A stretch of DNA of 64,000 bases from DATEDA01 sp963789885 (GCA_963789885.1 CAWBNB010000033.1:124001-188000), one strand, 5' to 3'; shown: positions 29,189-38,897, numbered from the stretch's first letter. Program-made: numbers and translations. The notes: generated by a model from the letters alone, not told the origin.

Positions 29189-29813
29189 CTATTCGCGCGG
29201 AACGGTCTCGGCGAACGACGGCCGCTCTGCGAGCTTCGCGGCGAGCCGCGCGAGGTTGGGGCGGTCGTCCCGCCAGTCGAGCTTCGGGTAGCGGAAGTCG
29301 AGCCAGCCGAGACAGGCGCCGACCGCGATGTCGGCGAGCGTGAGGTTGTTGCCGCAGCAGTATGCGCGCGCGCCGAGCTGGCTCTCGAGCGCGTCCAGGC
29401 CGCGCGCCACCTTTTTCATCTGTCGCTCGGTCCAGGCCGCGCTCCGCTCGTGCGCCGGCCGCTGGCTCTCGGCCCGGGCGAGCGCGCCGGCGTCGACGAT
29501 GCCGTCGGCGAGCGCCTCCCAGCGGCGCACCTCGATGCGCTCGCGGTTCCCGGCGGGGATCAGCTTGCCGATCGGCGAGACCCCGTCGAGGAATTCGCAG
29601 ATGACGCGCGAGTCGTAGAGCGCGGTCCCGTCCTCGAGCACCAGCACCGGCACCTTGCCGAGCGGGTTGAGATCGGACACCGTCGAGTCGGCCGCCCACG
29701 GGTTCTGCGATTTCCCACGTGTACTCGATCCGCTTTTCCGCGGCGACGATGCGCGCCTTGCGCGCGAACGGGCTCGCGGACGAGCCGATGAGTTTCAGCC
29801 GTGCACTGGCCAT
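29189..29813 (-). pseudogene. glutathione S-transferase, one frameshift
   Basis: The N-terminal thioredoxin-like part begins at ATG 29813 (LKLIGSSASPFARKARIVAAEKR) and is in one frame up to about 29715; the rest, NPLGKVPVLVLEDGTALYDS, RVICEFLDG, then the helical C-terminal domain with NNLTLADIAVGACLGWLDF, is in another frame to the stop at 29189. The two halves fit one GST of about 205 residues, with SASPFARK as the active-site loop and VPVLVLEDG as the glutathione contact. One or two bases lost in the GCAGAACCC area break it. Confidence 0.85.
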
Positions 29814-29983
29814 GATGAAGCGCGAAGCTCTCCCCGAACGGCAGTTTATACCATCGGCATGGTCGCGCTCCCGGCGGCGCGCCGCGCGCGGATGCTCCGG
29901 CGAGAGCGGATGCCGGATAGGCGCGTGCTAAACTCGAACGCGTTCCGCGCCAGCCGCGCGCCCGACACGCAAACAGCGCACCC

Positions 29984-31351
29984 ATGCCGCTCTCGCCGCT
30001 CACCGCGCTATCGCCGCTCGACGGGCGATACGCCCGCGCAACCGAGGGCTTGCGGCCATGGTTCAGCGAGCTCGCGCTCATCCGGCATCGCGTCCACGTC
30101 GAGATCGAGTGGCTGATCGCGCTCGGCGCCGAGCCCGGCATCCCCGAAGTCGCGCCGTTCGCGGCGGCGGCGGCGGCGAAGCTCCGCGCGCTCGCCTCCG
30201 GGTTCAGCGAAGCGGACGGCGAGCGCGTGAAGGCGATCGAGCGCGAGACCAACCACGACGTCAAGGCAATCGAGTACTGGATCCGCGAGCGGGTCGCGGA
30301 CGACGCGGTGCTGGCGCGCGCCTCCGCGTTCATCCACTTCGCCTGCACCTCCGAGGACGTCAACAACCTCGCGTACGCGTTGATGGTGCGGGGCGCGCGC
30401 GACGAGGTGCTGCTCCCGGCGATCGACGAGCTAGCGAAGAAGCTCACGCAGCTCGCCCACGCCCACGCCGCCGACGCGATGCTCGCGCGCACGCACGGCC
30501 AGCCGGCGACGCCGACGACGCTCGGCAAGGAGATCGCGAACTTCGTCCATCGCGTGCGCCGGGCGCGCGGCGCGCTCGCCGCGGTGAAGCTCACCGGCAA
30601 GGCGAACGGCGCGGTCGGCAACTACAACGCGCACCTCGCCGCCTATCCGCAGGTCGACTGGCAGGGGCTCGCGCGGCGGTTCGTCGAGTCGCTCGGGCTC
30701 GAGTTCAATCCGTACACGGTGCAGATCGAGCCGCACGATGCGCTCGCCGAAGCGTTCGACGCGCTGGCGCGCCTGAACACGGTGCTCGTCGACCTCGACC
30801 GCGACGTCTGGGGCTACGTCTCGCTCGGCTACTTCCGCCAACGGCCGGTCGCGGGCGAGGTCGGCTCCTCGACGATGCCGCACAAGGTCAACCCGATCGA
30901 CTTCGAGAACTCCGAGGGCAACCTCGGCGTCGCCAACGCGCTGCTGCGGCACCTCGCGGAGAAGCTGCCGGTGTCGCGCTGGCAGCGCGATCTGACCGAC
31001 TCGACGGTGCTGCGGAACGTCGGCGTCGCGTTCGGGCACAGCCTGCTCGGCTACGCGTCCGCGAGCCGCGGCCTCGAGCGGCTCGAAGCCGATCGCGCGC
31101 GGCTCGCGGCCGATCTCGACGCGAACTGGGAAGTGCTCGCCGAAGCGGTGCAGACGGTGATGCGCCGCTACGGTGTGGAGGACGCCTACGAGCAGCTCAA
31201 GTCGCTCACGCGCGGCGAGCGCGTCGAGCCAGAGCGCCTGCGAGAGTTCATCCGTTCAGCGGCGATTCCCGAGGAGGCGAAGGCGCGGCTCCTCGCCCTG
31301 ACGCCTGCGAGCTATACCGGCGCTGCGGCGGAGCTCGCCAGGAAGATCTAG
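29984..31351 (+). CDS. purB: adenylosuccinate lyase PurB
   Basis: Cleaves SAICAR and adenylosuccinate in purine synthesis. The 455-residue product has SPLDGRYA, ETNHDVKAIEYWI, FACTSEDVNNLAYA, ARTHGQPATPTTLGKE (catalytic His), and the signature loop GEVGSSTMPHKVNPIDFENS. It is full length and uncoupled; ATG 29984 follows about 110 bases with a TAAACT -10-like element near 29927. The mnmA gene 3 kb upstream is a partner in many proteobacteria (mnmA-hflD-purB), here without hflD. Confidence 0.95.
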   Translation: MPLSPLTALSPLDGRYARATEGLRPWFSELALIRHRVHVEIEWLIALGAEPGIPEVAPFAAAAAAKLRALASGFSEADGERVKAIERETNHDVKAIEYWIRERVADDAVLARASAFIHFACTSEDVNNLAYALMVRGARDEVLLPAIDELAKKLTQLAHAHAADAMLARTHGQPATPTTLGKEIANFVHRVRRARGALAAVKLTGKANGAVGNYNAHLAAYPQVDWQGLARRFVESLGLEFNPYTVQIEPHDALAEAFDALARLNTVLVDLDRDVWGYVSLGYFRQRPVAGEVGSSTMPHKVNPIDFENSEGNLGVANALLRHLAEKLPVSRWQRDLTDSTVLRNVGVAFGHSLLGYASASRGLERLEADRARLAADLDANWEVLAEAVQTVMRRYGVEDAYEQLKSLTRGERVEPERLREFIRSAAIPEEAKARLLALTPASYTGAAAELARKI

Positions 31352-31357
31352 GCGCGC

Positions 31358-32203
31358 CTAGGGCGCCTTGCGCGGCTCCTCGGGGAGCGGCGGGAGCGTC
31401 CGCAGGTACGCGATCACCGCGGTCAGGTCCGCGGGCGCGAGCTGGCTCGTGGTGTTGCGGATGACCTCGCCCATGATCTCGCCGACGACGTTGTCGTCGG
31501 GCGTGGTTCCGGTCTCGAAGAATTCCTTCAAGTCCGCGTCGCTCCATTTCTTGAGTCGGGTCGGGGTGAGATTCGGGGTGCGCTTGTCGTTCGGTCCTCT
31601 CCCGCCGGCGAGGAAGCGGTCCCGCCGAGGGCCACCGAGGAAGTTGCGCGGCGTGTGGCACTCGCTGCAATGCCCCAGCGCCTGCACCAGGTAGGCGCCG
31701 CGATTGACCTGCGCCGACGCCTTCGGGTCCGGCACGAACGGGCCGGGCGTGAAGAAGAGCAGATTCCAGGCCGCCACCATGAACCGGAAGCCGAACGGGA
31801 AGTTGAGATCGTGCGGCTGACTCGCGCGCGGGTTCGGCGGCAGCGTGCGGAGATAGGCCCAGAGGTCGCGCAGATCGCCGTCGCTGATCTTGGTGAATGA
31901 CGCGTAGGGGAAGGCCGGGAAGAAGTGCGAACCCTCTGGGGCGACGCCTTCGCGCAGCGCGCGCATGAAGTCGGCCTCGCTCCAGCGACCGATTCCCGCC
32001 TGCGGGTGCGGCGTGATGTTGGGCCCGTAGAAGGTGCCGAACGGCGTTACAAGCGCGCGGCCGCCGGCGAACGGCACGGCATCGGTCTTGTCCTCGGTGT
32101 GACAACCGACGCAGCCACCGGCCTTCGCGAGATACTCCCCGCGCTTCGCATCGCCTTGCGCGGACGCGTCGCCGATCGCGAGACCGACCAGCAGCGCAAG
32201 CAA
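31358..32203 (-). CDS. diheme cytochrome c
   Basis: Periplasmic electron carrier with two class I cytochrome c domains in 281 residues. Heme motifs are GCVGCH (near 30) and HCSECH (near 180), each followed by a distal Met-containing region; the layout resembles the two-heme subunits of alcohol/aldehyde dehydrogenases or the FixP/thiosulfate families. The N-terminus is hydrophobic (LLALLVGLAIGDASAQG). The start is unusual: TTG 32203, with no ATG between it and the terminator of the upstream gene. The cytochrome c' gene lies upstream on the same strand. Confidence 0.8.
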   Translation of the reverse strand: MLALLVGLAIGDASAQGDAKRGEYLAKAGGCVGCHTEDKTDAVPFAGGRALVTPFGTFYGPNITPHPQAGIGRWSEADFMRALREGVAPEGSHFFPAFPYASFTKISDGDLRDLWAYLRTLPPNPRASQPHDLNFPFGFRFMVAAWNLLFFTPGPFVPDPKASAQVNRGAYLVQALGHCSECHTPRNFLGGPRRDRFLAGGRGPNDKRTPNLTPTRLKKWSDADLKEFFETGTTPDDNVVGEIMGEVIRNTTSQLAPADLTAVIAYLRTLPPLPEEPRKAP

Positions 32204-32263
32204 CCCTGCCGCAAGCGCCGGCCGGATGCCGTTCGGGGCGAGTCTCCGCGCGTCCAGGAAGGC

Positions 32264-32288
32264 GAAAAACCCCGCTGCGAACGGGGTT
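32264..32288 (-). terminator. Rho-independent terminator after cytochrome c'
   Basis: Minus-strand AACCCCG-ttcgcag-CGGGGTT followed by TTT. A perfect 7-bp stem with a short U tract, 20 bases past the stop of the cytochrome c' gene. Confidence 0.75.
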
Positions 32289-32308
32289 CGCGCCGGCCGC
32301 CCGCTGTC

Positions 32309-32767
32309 CTAGAACGGCTCGCGGAAGTTGTCGTGGCAGTTGCCGCAAGCCTTGTCGACCGCGCCGATCTGCGCCTTCACGCTCGCCTCGTCGCCGGACT
32401 TGGTGAGCGCCACCAGCTTGGCAAGCTCGCTCTGGTACCGCTCCTGCGCCTGCTTGAACTTGGCCGGCTCCGAGAAGATCGCCGGTAGCGCGGGAGACTT
32501 CGTATTCTTGGTGCTCGGGTCGAAATCCGACCACGGCATCGTGCTCAGGGCCTCCAGGTAGGCCGCATTGCGCGCGACCACCTCTCCGTTGTACGGGGCC
32601 CGGCCTCGCGCCATGGCGGAGAGCGGACCGAAATACTTCCAGTGCAGCGTCATCACCGCCTGGCGCTGCTTGACCAGCGTCTCGGGCTTGGCCTGCGAGA
32701 AGGCGGCGGCCGCGTACCCGGCACCCAGTGCCGCGACGATACAGGCCGACAAGACTTTCTTGCGCAT
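32309..32767 (-). CDS. cytochrome c' family protein
   Basis: A 152-residue periplasmic protein with a signal peptide (LSACIVAALGAGYAAAAFSQA) and the class II layout: a four-helix bundle with the heme motif CGNCH near the C-terminus (DKACGNCHDNFREPF). An RQAVM...W motif near the N-terminal helix is typical of cytochrome c'. The likely role is nitric oxide binding or electron transfer. Followed by a clear terminator, so it is expressed apart from the diheme cytochrome. Confidence 0.9.
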   Translation of the reverse strand: MRKKVLSACIVAALGAGYAAAAFSQAKPETLVKQRQAVMTLHWKYFGPLSAMARGRAPYNGEVVARNAAYLEALSTMPWSDFDPSTKNTKSPALPAIFSEPAKFKQAQERYQSELAKLVALTKSGDEASVKAQIGAVDKACGNCHDNFREPF

Positions 32768-32883
32768 GTGGATCTCCTCTCTCTGCCTGGGGTCTTGCGC
32801 GTCGCGAGGCGCGACGCTCGGTCGATGCTATAACAGGCGCTGGCCGAGCCGTATTCCGACCCGCGGAGCGCCCGCCCTCTGCC

Positions 32884-33816
32884 TCAGACGACCGCTTCCT
32901 GCTTGCGGTCCTTGACCGGCTTCACGAGGTCCTCGCGCCGGACGCCGAGCCACATCACGATCGGCGCCATGACCAGCACCGACGAGTAGATCCCGAAGCA
33001 GATGCCGATGGTCAGCGCGACCGCGAAGTAGTGCAGCGCCGCGCCGCCGAAGAGCAGCATCGAGAGCACCATCATCTGCGTGCAGCCGTGGGTGATGATC
33101 GTGCGCGACAGCGTGCTCGTGATCGCGTTGTCGATGATCTGCACGATCGTCGCCTTCCGCATCTTGCGGAAGTTCTCGCGGATCCGGTCGGCGATGACCA
33201 CCGATTCGTTCACCGAGTACCCGAGCACCGCCAGCACCGCCGCGAGCACGGCGAGCGAGAACTCCCACTGGAAGAACGCGAAGAACCCGAGAATGATGAC
33301 CACGTCGTGGAGATTGGCGACGATCGCCGCGACGCCGAACTTCCATTCGAAGCGGAGCGCGAGGTAGGCGACGATCCCGAGCGAGGTGACGAGCAGCGCG
33401 AGCGCGCCGTTCTCGGCGAGCTCGCGCCCGACCTGGGGCCCGACGAACTCGACCCGGCGGAGCTCCGCGGCCGGGTTGTCGGCCTTGAGCTTCTCCATGA
33501 TCTGCTTCGAGAGGTCGGCGCTCGACTGCCCGGCCTTGAGCGGCAGCCGGATCAGCACGTCGCGCGAGCTGCCGAAGTTCTGCACCTGCGGCTCGGTGAC
33601 GCCGGCCTTCTCGAGCGTCGCGCGGATGCGGTCGACGTCGGCGTGCTGGTCGTAGCTCACCTCCATCACCGTTCCGCCGGTGAACTCGATCGAGAAGTGG
33701 AGCCCTTTCGTGATCAGGAAGAAGACGGCGAGGAGGAAGGTGATGACCGAGATGATGTTGAAGGCGAGCGCATGCCGCATGAACGGTATGTCGCGCCGGA
33801 TCTTGAAGAACTCCAT
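32884..33816 (-). CDS. secF: protein translocase subunit SecF
   Basis: Accessory subunit that uses the proton gradient to help complete Sec-dependent export. The 310-residue product has six membrane helices, with FSIEFTGGTVMEV after the first, a periplasmic domain, and the SecD/F motifs ALRFEWKFGVAAIVANLHDV and VLGYSVNESVVIADRIRENF. Third gene of yajC-secD-secF on this strand; the gap from secD is 16 bases. The C-terminal tail (VKPVKDRKQEAVV) is basic and cytoplasmic. Confidence 0.96.
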   Translation of the reverse strand: MEFFKIRRDIPFMRHALAFNIISVITFLLAVFFLITKGLHFSIEFTGGTVMEVSYDQHADVDRIRATLEKAGVTEPQVQNFGSSRDVLIRLPLKAGQSSADLSKQIMEKLKADNPAAELRRVEFVGPQVGRELAENGALALLVTSLGIVAYLALRFEWKFGVAAIVANLHDVVIILGFFAFFQWEFSLAVLAAVLAVLGYSVNESVVIADRIRENFRKMRKATIVQIIDNAITSTLSRTIITHGCTQMMVLSMLLFGGAALHYFAVALTIGICFGIYSSVLVMAPIVMWLGVRREDLVKPVKDRKQEAVV

Positions 33817-33832
33817 CGTCCGCCTTTCGGAG

Positions 33833-35698
33833 CTACTTCCAGCTCGTGTTGCCGATCGCGACCCGTTCGAGCCGCCGGCGCGAGCCGTAGAAGAGGTTCA
33901 CCATTGTCCGGCTGACCACCACCGACGAGAACATCGAGGTGAGGATGCCGAGGCAGTGCACCACCGCGAACCCGCGCACCGGCCCCGAGCCGAAGATGAG
34001 CAGCGCCAGCCCCGCGATCAGGGTGGTGACGTTCGAGTCGACGATCGTCCCGAAGGCGCGCTCGTAGCCGGCGTGGATCGCCGCCTGCGGCGTCTGGCCG
34101 TTGCGCAGCTCCTCGCGGATGCGCTCGTTGATCAGCACGTTGGCGTCGATCGCCATCCCGAGCGTGAGCGCGATCGCCGCGATGCCGGGCAGGGTGAGCG
34201 TCGCCTGGAGGAGCGAGAGCAGCGCCACGAGGAACAGCAGGTTGGCGGCGAGGGCCACGGACGAGAACAGGCCGAACAGCACGTAGTACACGATCATGAA
34301 CAGCGTGATCGCGGTGAACCCCCACACCGTCGAGTGGAAGCCCTTCTCGATGTTCTCGCGGCCGAGGCTCGGCCCCACGGTCCGCTCCTCGACGATCTCC
34401 ATCGGCGCGGCGAGCGAACCGGCGCGGAGCAGCAGGGCGACGTCGTTCGCCTCGACCGTGCTCATGCGCCCGCCGCTGATCTGCACCCGGCCGCCGCTGA
34501 TCTCGGTGCGGATGACCGGGGCGGTGATCACCTCGCCCTTGCCCTTCTCGAAGAGCAGGATCGCCATGCGGTTGCCGACGTTCTCGCGCGTGACGTCGCG
34601 GAAGATCCGCGCGCCGGTCGCGTCGAGCGTGAGATGGACCGCCGGTTCCTGCGTCTGGTTGTCGAACCCGGCCTGGGCGTCGGTGAGACGGTCGCCGGTG
34701 AGCACCACCTGCTTCTTCACCAGGATCGGCGCGCCCTGCCGCTCGACGTAGAACTCGTCGCCGAACGGCACCTGGCCCTTCTGCGCCTCGGCGAGGACCT
34801 GCATGTTGCGCGAGTTCTCCTCGTCCACCATGCGGATCTCGAGCGTGGCGGTGCGGCCGAGGATCTCCTTCGCGCGGGCGGTGTCCTGCACGCCCGGGAG
34901 CTGCACGACGATGCGGTCGGCGCCCTGCTGCTGGATCACCGGCTCGGCGACGCCGAGCTCGTTGACGCGCTTGTTGAGCGTGCCGATGTTCTGCTTGAGC
35001 GCCGCTTCCTGGATGCGCTTCTCGGCCTCCGGCCTGATCGTCGCGTTGAGGCGCGGCTCGGCGGCGTCGCCGGCGTCGACCACCAGGAGGTCGCCGAACG
35101 CGTCGGCGATCGCGCGCCGCGCCTTGTCGCGCGCCTCGACGTCGCGGAATCGGACGACGATCGTGCCGCCCTCGCGCGAGATCCCCGAGTGGCGGATGCT
35201 CTTGTCGCGCAGCGTGGTGCGGATGTCGCCGGTGAACGCGTCGAGCCGCTTCGTGAGCGCGCCCTTCATGTCCACCTGGAGCAGGAAATGGACGCCGCCG
35301 CGCAGGTCGAGGCCGAGGTACATCGGCAGCGCGCCGAAGCGGGTGAGCCAGGTCGGCGACGAGGACAGCAGGTTGAGCGCGACCGTGTACGAGGGGTTCT
35401 GCGGGTCGGGATTGAGCGCCTGGGCGATGAGGTCCTTCGCCTTGAGCTGGGTGTCGGTGTCGGCGAACCGGACCTTGACGCCGACTGCGTCGAGGTGCAC
35501 CCCGGTGTAGGTGATGTTGGCTTGCTTCAGCACTTCCTCGACGCGGCCGAGCGTCGCGGTGTCGACCTTCAGCGTCGCGCGCGCGCTCGACACCTGCACC
35601 GCCGGCGATTCGCCGAAGAAGTTGGGGAGCGTGTAGAGGAGGCCGAGCACGACCGCGACCGCGACCGTGACGTAGACCCAGATCGGGTAGCGGTTCAC
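33833..35698 (-). CDS. secD: protein translocase subunit SecD
   Basis: SecD pairs with SecF to drive late protein export. The 621-residue product has an N-terminal membrane helix, a large periplasmic domain with P1-type repeats (GLDLRGGVHFLLQVDM) and six helices in the C-terminal part, including TLTLPGIAAIALTLGMAIDA and NVLINERIREELRNG. Length and motifs are normal for beta/gamma-proteobacteria. The gene follows yajC by 55 bases, which hold a partly tandem 12-base sequence (cagcgcgcatca). Confidence 0.96.
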   Translation of the reverse strand: MNRYPIWVYVTVAVAVVLGLLYTLPNFFGESPAVQVSSARATLKVDTATLGRVEEVLKQANITYTGVHLDAVGVKVRFADTDTQLKAKDLIAQALNPDPQNPSYTVALNLLSSSPTWLTRFGALPMYLGLDLRGGVHFLLQVDMKGALTKRLDAFTGDIRTTLRDKSIRHSGISREGGTIVVRFRDVEARDKARRAIADAFGDLLVVDAGDAAEPRLNATIRPEAEKRIQEAALKQNIGTLNKRVNELGVAEPVIQQQGADRIVVQLPGVQDTARAKEILGRTATLEIRMVDEENSRNMQVLAEAQKGQVPFGDEFYVERQGAPILVKKQVVLTGDRLTDAQAGFDNQTQEPAVHLTLDATGARIFRDVTRENVGNRMAILLFEKGKGEVITAPVIRTEISGGRVQISGGRMSTVEANDVALLLRAGSLAAPMEIVEERTVGPSLGRENIEKGFHSTVWGFTAITLFMIVYYVLFGLFSSVALAANLLFLVALLSLLQATLTLPGIAAIALTLGMAIDANVLINERIREELRNGQTPQAAIHAGYERAFGTIVDSNVTTLIAGLALLIFGSGPVRGFAVVHCLGILTSMFSSVVVSRTMVNLFYGSRRRLERVAIGNTSWK

Positions 35699-35753
35699 CG
35701 TGCTCTTCTTTCCTGTCTCGGGGCGCGCTCTGCAGCGCGCATCACAGCGCGCA

Positions 35754-36086
35754 TCACAGCGATTTCATCGTGCCCTTCGGCAGCAGCGTCTGGACCGCCT
35801 GGCGCTGGACCACGATCTCGGTGTTGTCGGCGATCTCGAGGGTGACGTACCCCTCGCCGATCTTGGTGATCTTGCCGACGATGCCGCCGGCGGTGACGAC
35901 CTCGGCCCCTTTCTCCAGCGCCTCGACCATCGCCTTGTGCTCCTTCGCCCGCTTCATCTGCGGCCGGATCAGGATGAACCAGAACACCACCAGCATCAGG
36001 ACGAGCATGCCGATGTTCATGATGCCGGCGTCGGGCGCGCCGGACGTTTGAGCGTACGCGGGGCTGATGAGCACGGGCGGCTCCAT
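35754..36086 (-). CDS. yajC: preprotein translocase accessory subunit YajC
   Basis: Small membrane protein of the SecDF complex. The 110-residue product has one helix (IGMLVLMLVVFWFILIRP) preceded by a short periplasmic segment, then the basic QMKRAKEHKAM and GAEVVTAGGIVGKITKIGEG motifs. It lies between tgt and secD as in most proteobacteria. Confidence 0.95.
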   Translation of the reverse strand: MEPPVLISPAYAQTSGAPDAGIMNIGMLVLMLVVFWFILIRPQMKRAKEHKAMVEALEKGAEVVTAGGIVGKITKIGEGYVTLEIADNTEIVVQRQAVQTLLPKGTMKSL

Positions 36087-36107
36087 CGATTTTCGGGAAG
36101 CGCGGGA

Positions 36108-37259
36108 TTATACCCGAGGGCCCGCGTCCGACCGGCCGTTTTTCTCGTCCGCGAGCCGTGCGCGCTCGGCGGCGAAGCGGGCGCGATACGCCGCCAACGC
36201 GCCGGCGGCGATCGCCTCGCGCAGCTCGCGCATCAGGCTCAGGTAGTAGTGGAGGTTGTGGAGGGTGGCGAGGCGCGCGCCGAGGATCTCGTTCGCGCGC
36301 TGCAGGTGGTGGACGTAGGCGAGCGAGAAGTTCCGGCACGCGTAGCAGCCGCAGGTCTCGTCGATCGGCCGCGTGTCATCGCGGTAGCGGGCGTTCCGCA
36401 GGCGGATGTCGCCCCAGCGCGTGAAGAGCCAGCCGTTGCGCGCGTTGCGGGTCGGGAGCACGCAGTCGAACATGTCGACGCCGGCCGCCACCGCGGCGAC
36501 GATGTCCTCGGGCGTGCCGACGCCCATCAGATAGCGGGGGCGGTCGGCAGGCAGCCGCGGCGCGGTCCGCTCGAGGATGCGCAGCATCGCCTCCTTCGGC
36601 TCGCCGACGGCGAGGCCGCCGATCGCGTAGCCGTCGAAGCCGGCCTCGAGGAGTCCGGCGAGCGACTCGTCGCGCAGGGCGTCGAAGACGCTGCCCTGGA
36701 CGATGCCGAACAGGGCGTTCGCGCGCGCGCCACCGCGCTCCCACTCGCGCTTGGAGCGTTCGGCCCAGCGCAGGCTGAGGCGCATCGAGTCCGCCGCCGC
36801 GCGCTCGGTCGCGGGGAAGGGCGTGCACTCGTCGAACACCATCGCGATGTCCGAATCGAGCGTGCGCTGGATGCGGATCGACTCCTCGGGCGTGAGCAGC
36901 AGGCGGTCGCCGTTGATCGGCGACGCGAACCGGACGCCTTCCTCGCTGATCTTCCGCAGCTCGCCGAGGCTGAACACCTGGAAGCCGCCCGAGTCCGTGA
37001 GGATCGGCTTTCGCCAGCCCATGAAGCGGTGCAGCCCCTCGTGCGCGGCAATCACGTCGAGCCCCGGCCGCAACCACAGATGGAAGGTGTTGCCGAGGAC
37101 GATCTCGGCGCCGATGTCCTCGAGCTCCGCCGGGCTCATCGCCTTGACCGAGCCATAGGTCCCGACCGGCATGAAGACCGGCGTCTCCACCGCGCCGTGC
37201 GCGAGCTCGAGCCGCGCGCGCCGCGCGGCGCCGTCGGTCGCCGAAACCGTGAATTGCAT
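36108..37259 (-). CDS. tgt: queuine tRNA-ribosyltransferase Tgt
   Basis: Exchanges guanine 34 for preQ1 in tRNA-Asp, -Asn, -His and -Tyr. The 383-residue product has PVGTYGSVKAMSP, the nucleophile region with ILTDSGGFQVFSLG, VFDECTPFPA, GGLAVGEPKEAM, LMGVGTPEDIV with the catalytic Asp in FDCVLPTRNARNG, and four zinc ligands CGCYAC and H near the C-terminus. Follows queA by 9 bases in the same direction. Confidence 0.96.
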   Translation of the reverse strand: MQFTVSATDGAARRARLELAHGAVETPVFMPVGTYGSVKAMSPAELEDIGAEIVLGNTFHLWLRPGLDVIAAHEGLHRFMGWRKPILTDSGGFQVFSLGELRKISEEGVRFASPINGDRLLLTPEESIRIQRTLDSDIAMVFDECTPFPATERAAADSMRLSLRWAERSKREWERGGARANALFGIVQGSVFDALRDESLAGLLEAGFDGYAIGGLAVGEPKEAMLRILERTAPRLPADRPRYLMGVGTPEDIVAAVAAGVDMFDCVLPTRNARNGWLFTRWGDIRLRNARYRDDTRPIDETCGCYACRNFSLAYVHHLQRANEILGARLATLHNLHYYLSLMRELREAIAAGALAAYRARFAAERARLADEKNGRSDAGPRV

Positions 37260-37268
37260 CGGCCGATT

Positions 37269-38309
37269 CTATTGCCGGTCGACCAGCATCGCGTCGCCGT
37301 AGCTGAAGAACCGGTATCGGGCGGCGATCGCGTGGCGATAGGCGGCACGCACGGGCTCGATCCCGGCGAATGCCGAAACGAGCATCAGCAGGGTCGACTT
37401 CGGCAGGTGGAAGTTCGTGAGCAGGCGGTCGACGACGCGGAAGCGGTAGCCCGGCGTGATGAAGAGATCGGTCTCTTCACTGCCGGCGGTGACCTCGCCA
37501 TCGCGGGCGGAGGCTTCGAGCGCGCGGAGCGAGGTCGTCCCGACGGCGATGACTTGTCGGCCGCGCTCGTGCGCGCGGCGCACGGCCGCGGCGGTCGCCG
37601 CGGGGATCTCGTAGCGCTCGCTGTGCATGCGGTGGTCGGCGATCCTGTGCGTACGCACCGGCTGGAAGGTCCCGGCGCCGACGTGCAGCGTGAGGAAAGC
37701 GAGCTCCAAGCCGCGCGCGCGGAGGCTCTCGAGCAGCGGAGCGTCGAAATGGAGGCCGGCGGTTGGCGCCGCTACGGCGCCGGGGGTGCGCGCGTAGACG
37801 GTCTGGTAACGCGATTCGTCCTCGGCGTCGGGCGGATGAGCGATGTACGGCGGCAGCGGGACCTGACCGTGGCGCTCGAGGGCCTCGAACACCTCGCCGT
37901 CGAAACGCAGGCGGAAGAGGTCGCCCTCGCGCCCGACGACCGCGACAGCGACGGCGTCGGCGAGGCGCAGGCGCGCCCCCGGCCGCGGCGGGTGGCTCGC
38001 CCTGATCTGGGCGAGCGCCTCGTTCGCACCGAGCACGCGCTCGATCAGTACCTCGATCCGCCCGCCGGTCTCCTTGACGCCGAAGAGCCGTGCCCTGACG
38101 ACGCGCGTGTCGTTGAGGACGAGCACGTCGCCGGCCGCGAGGAACTGCGGCAGATCGGAGAAGGCGTGGTCCGAAACGCCCGCCGGCGAAAGCCGCAGCA
38201 GGCGGCTCGCCGTCCGCTCGGGCGCCGGATGCTGCGCGACCAGCTCGGTGGGGAGCTCGTAGTCGAAGTCGTCGACGGTGAGCGGGCTTTGTTGCCGGTC
38301 CCGGGTCAT
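37269..38309 (-). CDS. queA: S-adenosylmethionine:tRNA ribosyltransferase-isomerase QueA
   Basis: Second-last step of queuosine synthesis, adding the epoxycyclopentane ring from SAM to preQ1-tRNA. The 346-residue product has DFDYELPTELVAQHP, the strand VLVLNDTRVVRARLFG, GRIEVLIER, VYARTPGAVAAPTAGLHF, LTLHVGAGTFQPV and NFHLPKSTLLMLVSAF. ATG 38309 gives the family N-terminus; the frame opens further upstream, but only over unrelated sequence. First gene of the queA-tgt-yajC-secD-secF run. Confidence 0.95.
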   Translation of the reverse strand: MTRDRQQSPLTVDDFDYELPTELVAQHPAPERTASRLLRLSPAGVSDHAFSDLPQFLAAGDVLVLNDTRVVRARLFGVKETGGRIEVLIERVLGANEALAQIRASHPPRPGARLRLADAVAVAVVGREGDLFRLRFDGEVFEALERHGQVPLPPYIAHPPDAEDESRYQTVYARTPGAVAAPTAGLHFDAPLLESLRARGLELAFLTLHVGAGTFQPVRTHRIADHRMHSERYEIPAATAAAVRRAHERGRQVIAVGTTSLRALEASARDGEVTAGSEETDLFITPGYRFRVVDRLLTNFHLPKSTLLMLVSAFAGIEPVRAAYRHAIAARYRFFSYGDAMLVDRQ

Positions 38310-38331
38310 TCCCCGATAATGCCTCGCCCGT

Positions 38332-38358
38332 GCCGGGATGGCGGAACTGGTAGACGCA
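38332..38358 (+). pseudogene. truncated tRNA-Leu, 5' 27 bases
   Basis: These 27 bases are identical to the first 27 of the tRNA-Leu at 39812 (acceptor, D stem and D loop, ending ...gacgca). After that the sequence diverges, so no anticodon arm can form. It lies 23 bases beyond the queA start codon. Best read as the scar of a deletion or of a past integration event at a second tRNA-Leu copy. Confidence 0.7.
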
Positions 38359-38500
38359 AGCCGGCGCAGGGAGCGAGCCGCGGGACCGATGCCTCCACCC
38401 GGACCCGTCCGCATCATAGCCCTCGCGCGCCCCGCGGAGTTCACCGCAGCAACGGCCGGGGACGGGCCAGGAGCGGCCGTGCAGTCTGCGCGACGGGAGC

Positions 38501-38647
38501 TCAAGCACCTGCCGCGTGGCCGAGCAGGTGGGCTACGACTCGGAAGCATCGTTCAGCCGCGCGTTCAAGCGCCAGTTCGGTTTATCTCCGGCGACTTGGC
38601 GACGAAGGGAAGCTCGGGCGCCGCTCGCAGCTGCGCCGCAGTGGTAG
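38501..38647 (+). pseudogene. AraC-type DNA-binding domain, C-terminal fragment
   Basis: In one frame the sequence reads CRVAEQVGYDSEASFSRAF then KRQFGLSPATWRRR, with a stop at 38645-38647. This is the second HTH of an AraC regulator, ending as such proteins do. No matching upstream domain exists between here and the tRNA-Leu stub 140 bases to the left. It has no start codon or partner and is a gene remnant. Confidence 0.7.
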
Positions 38648-38897
38648 GTCCATCGGGACGCCATGGCGCTTTGATCGCGCCGTCGGTCTGCTCTCCAACC
38701 ACGTTCCCGTGCGTGTAACGCTCCCGCCGCCACGAAATCGTTTCGCATGACGGTGAGGCGGCACAAGTTCCTGACGACGGCGCCTCAATCAAGAAACCCG
38801 AACGCGCGGCAAGGACCCCACGCAAAGAGATCCCGATACTGCCGCTCCGGAGGCAACGCTGCCCCCTTTCATGCAACCCAACAATGGAGACGTTTCG

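Noticed and set aside
35733..35764. Tandem 12-base copies (cagcgcgcatca) between secD and yajC
   Set aside because: Only two and a half copies; no sign of function, and no CRISPR-type spacing.
35700..38750. Plus-strand open frame of 1016 codons across yajC, tgt and queA
   Set aside because: Runs opposite three recognised genes; Arg/Glu/Val-rich shadow. Only its end covers the AraC stump, in a different frame.
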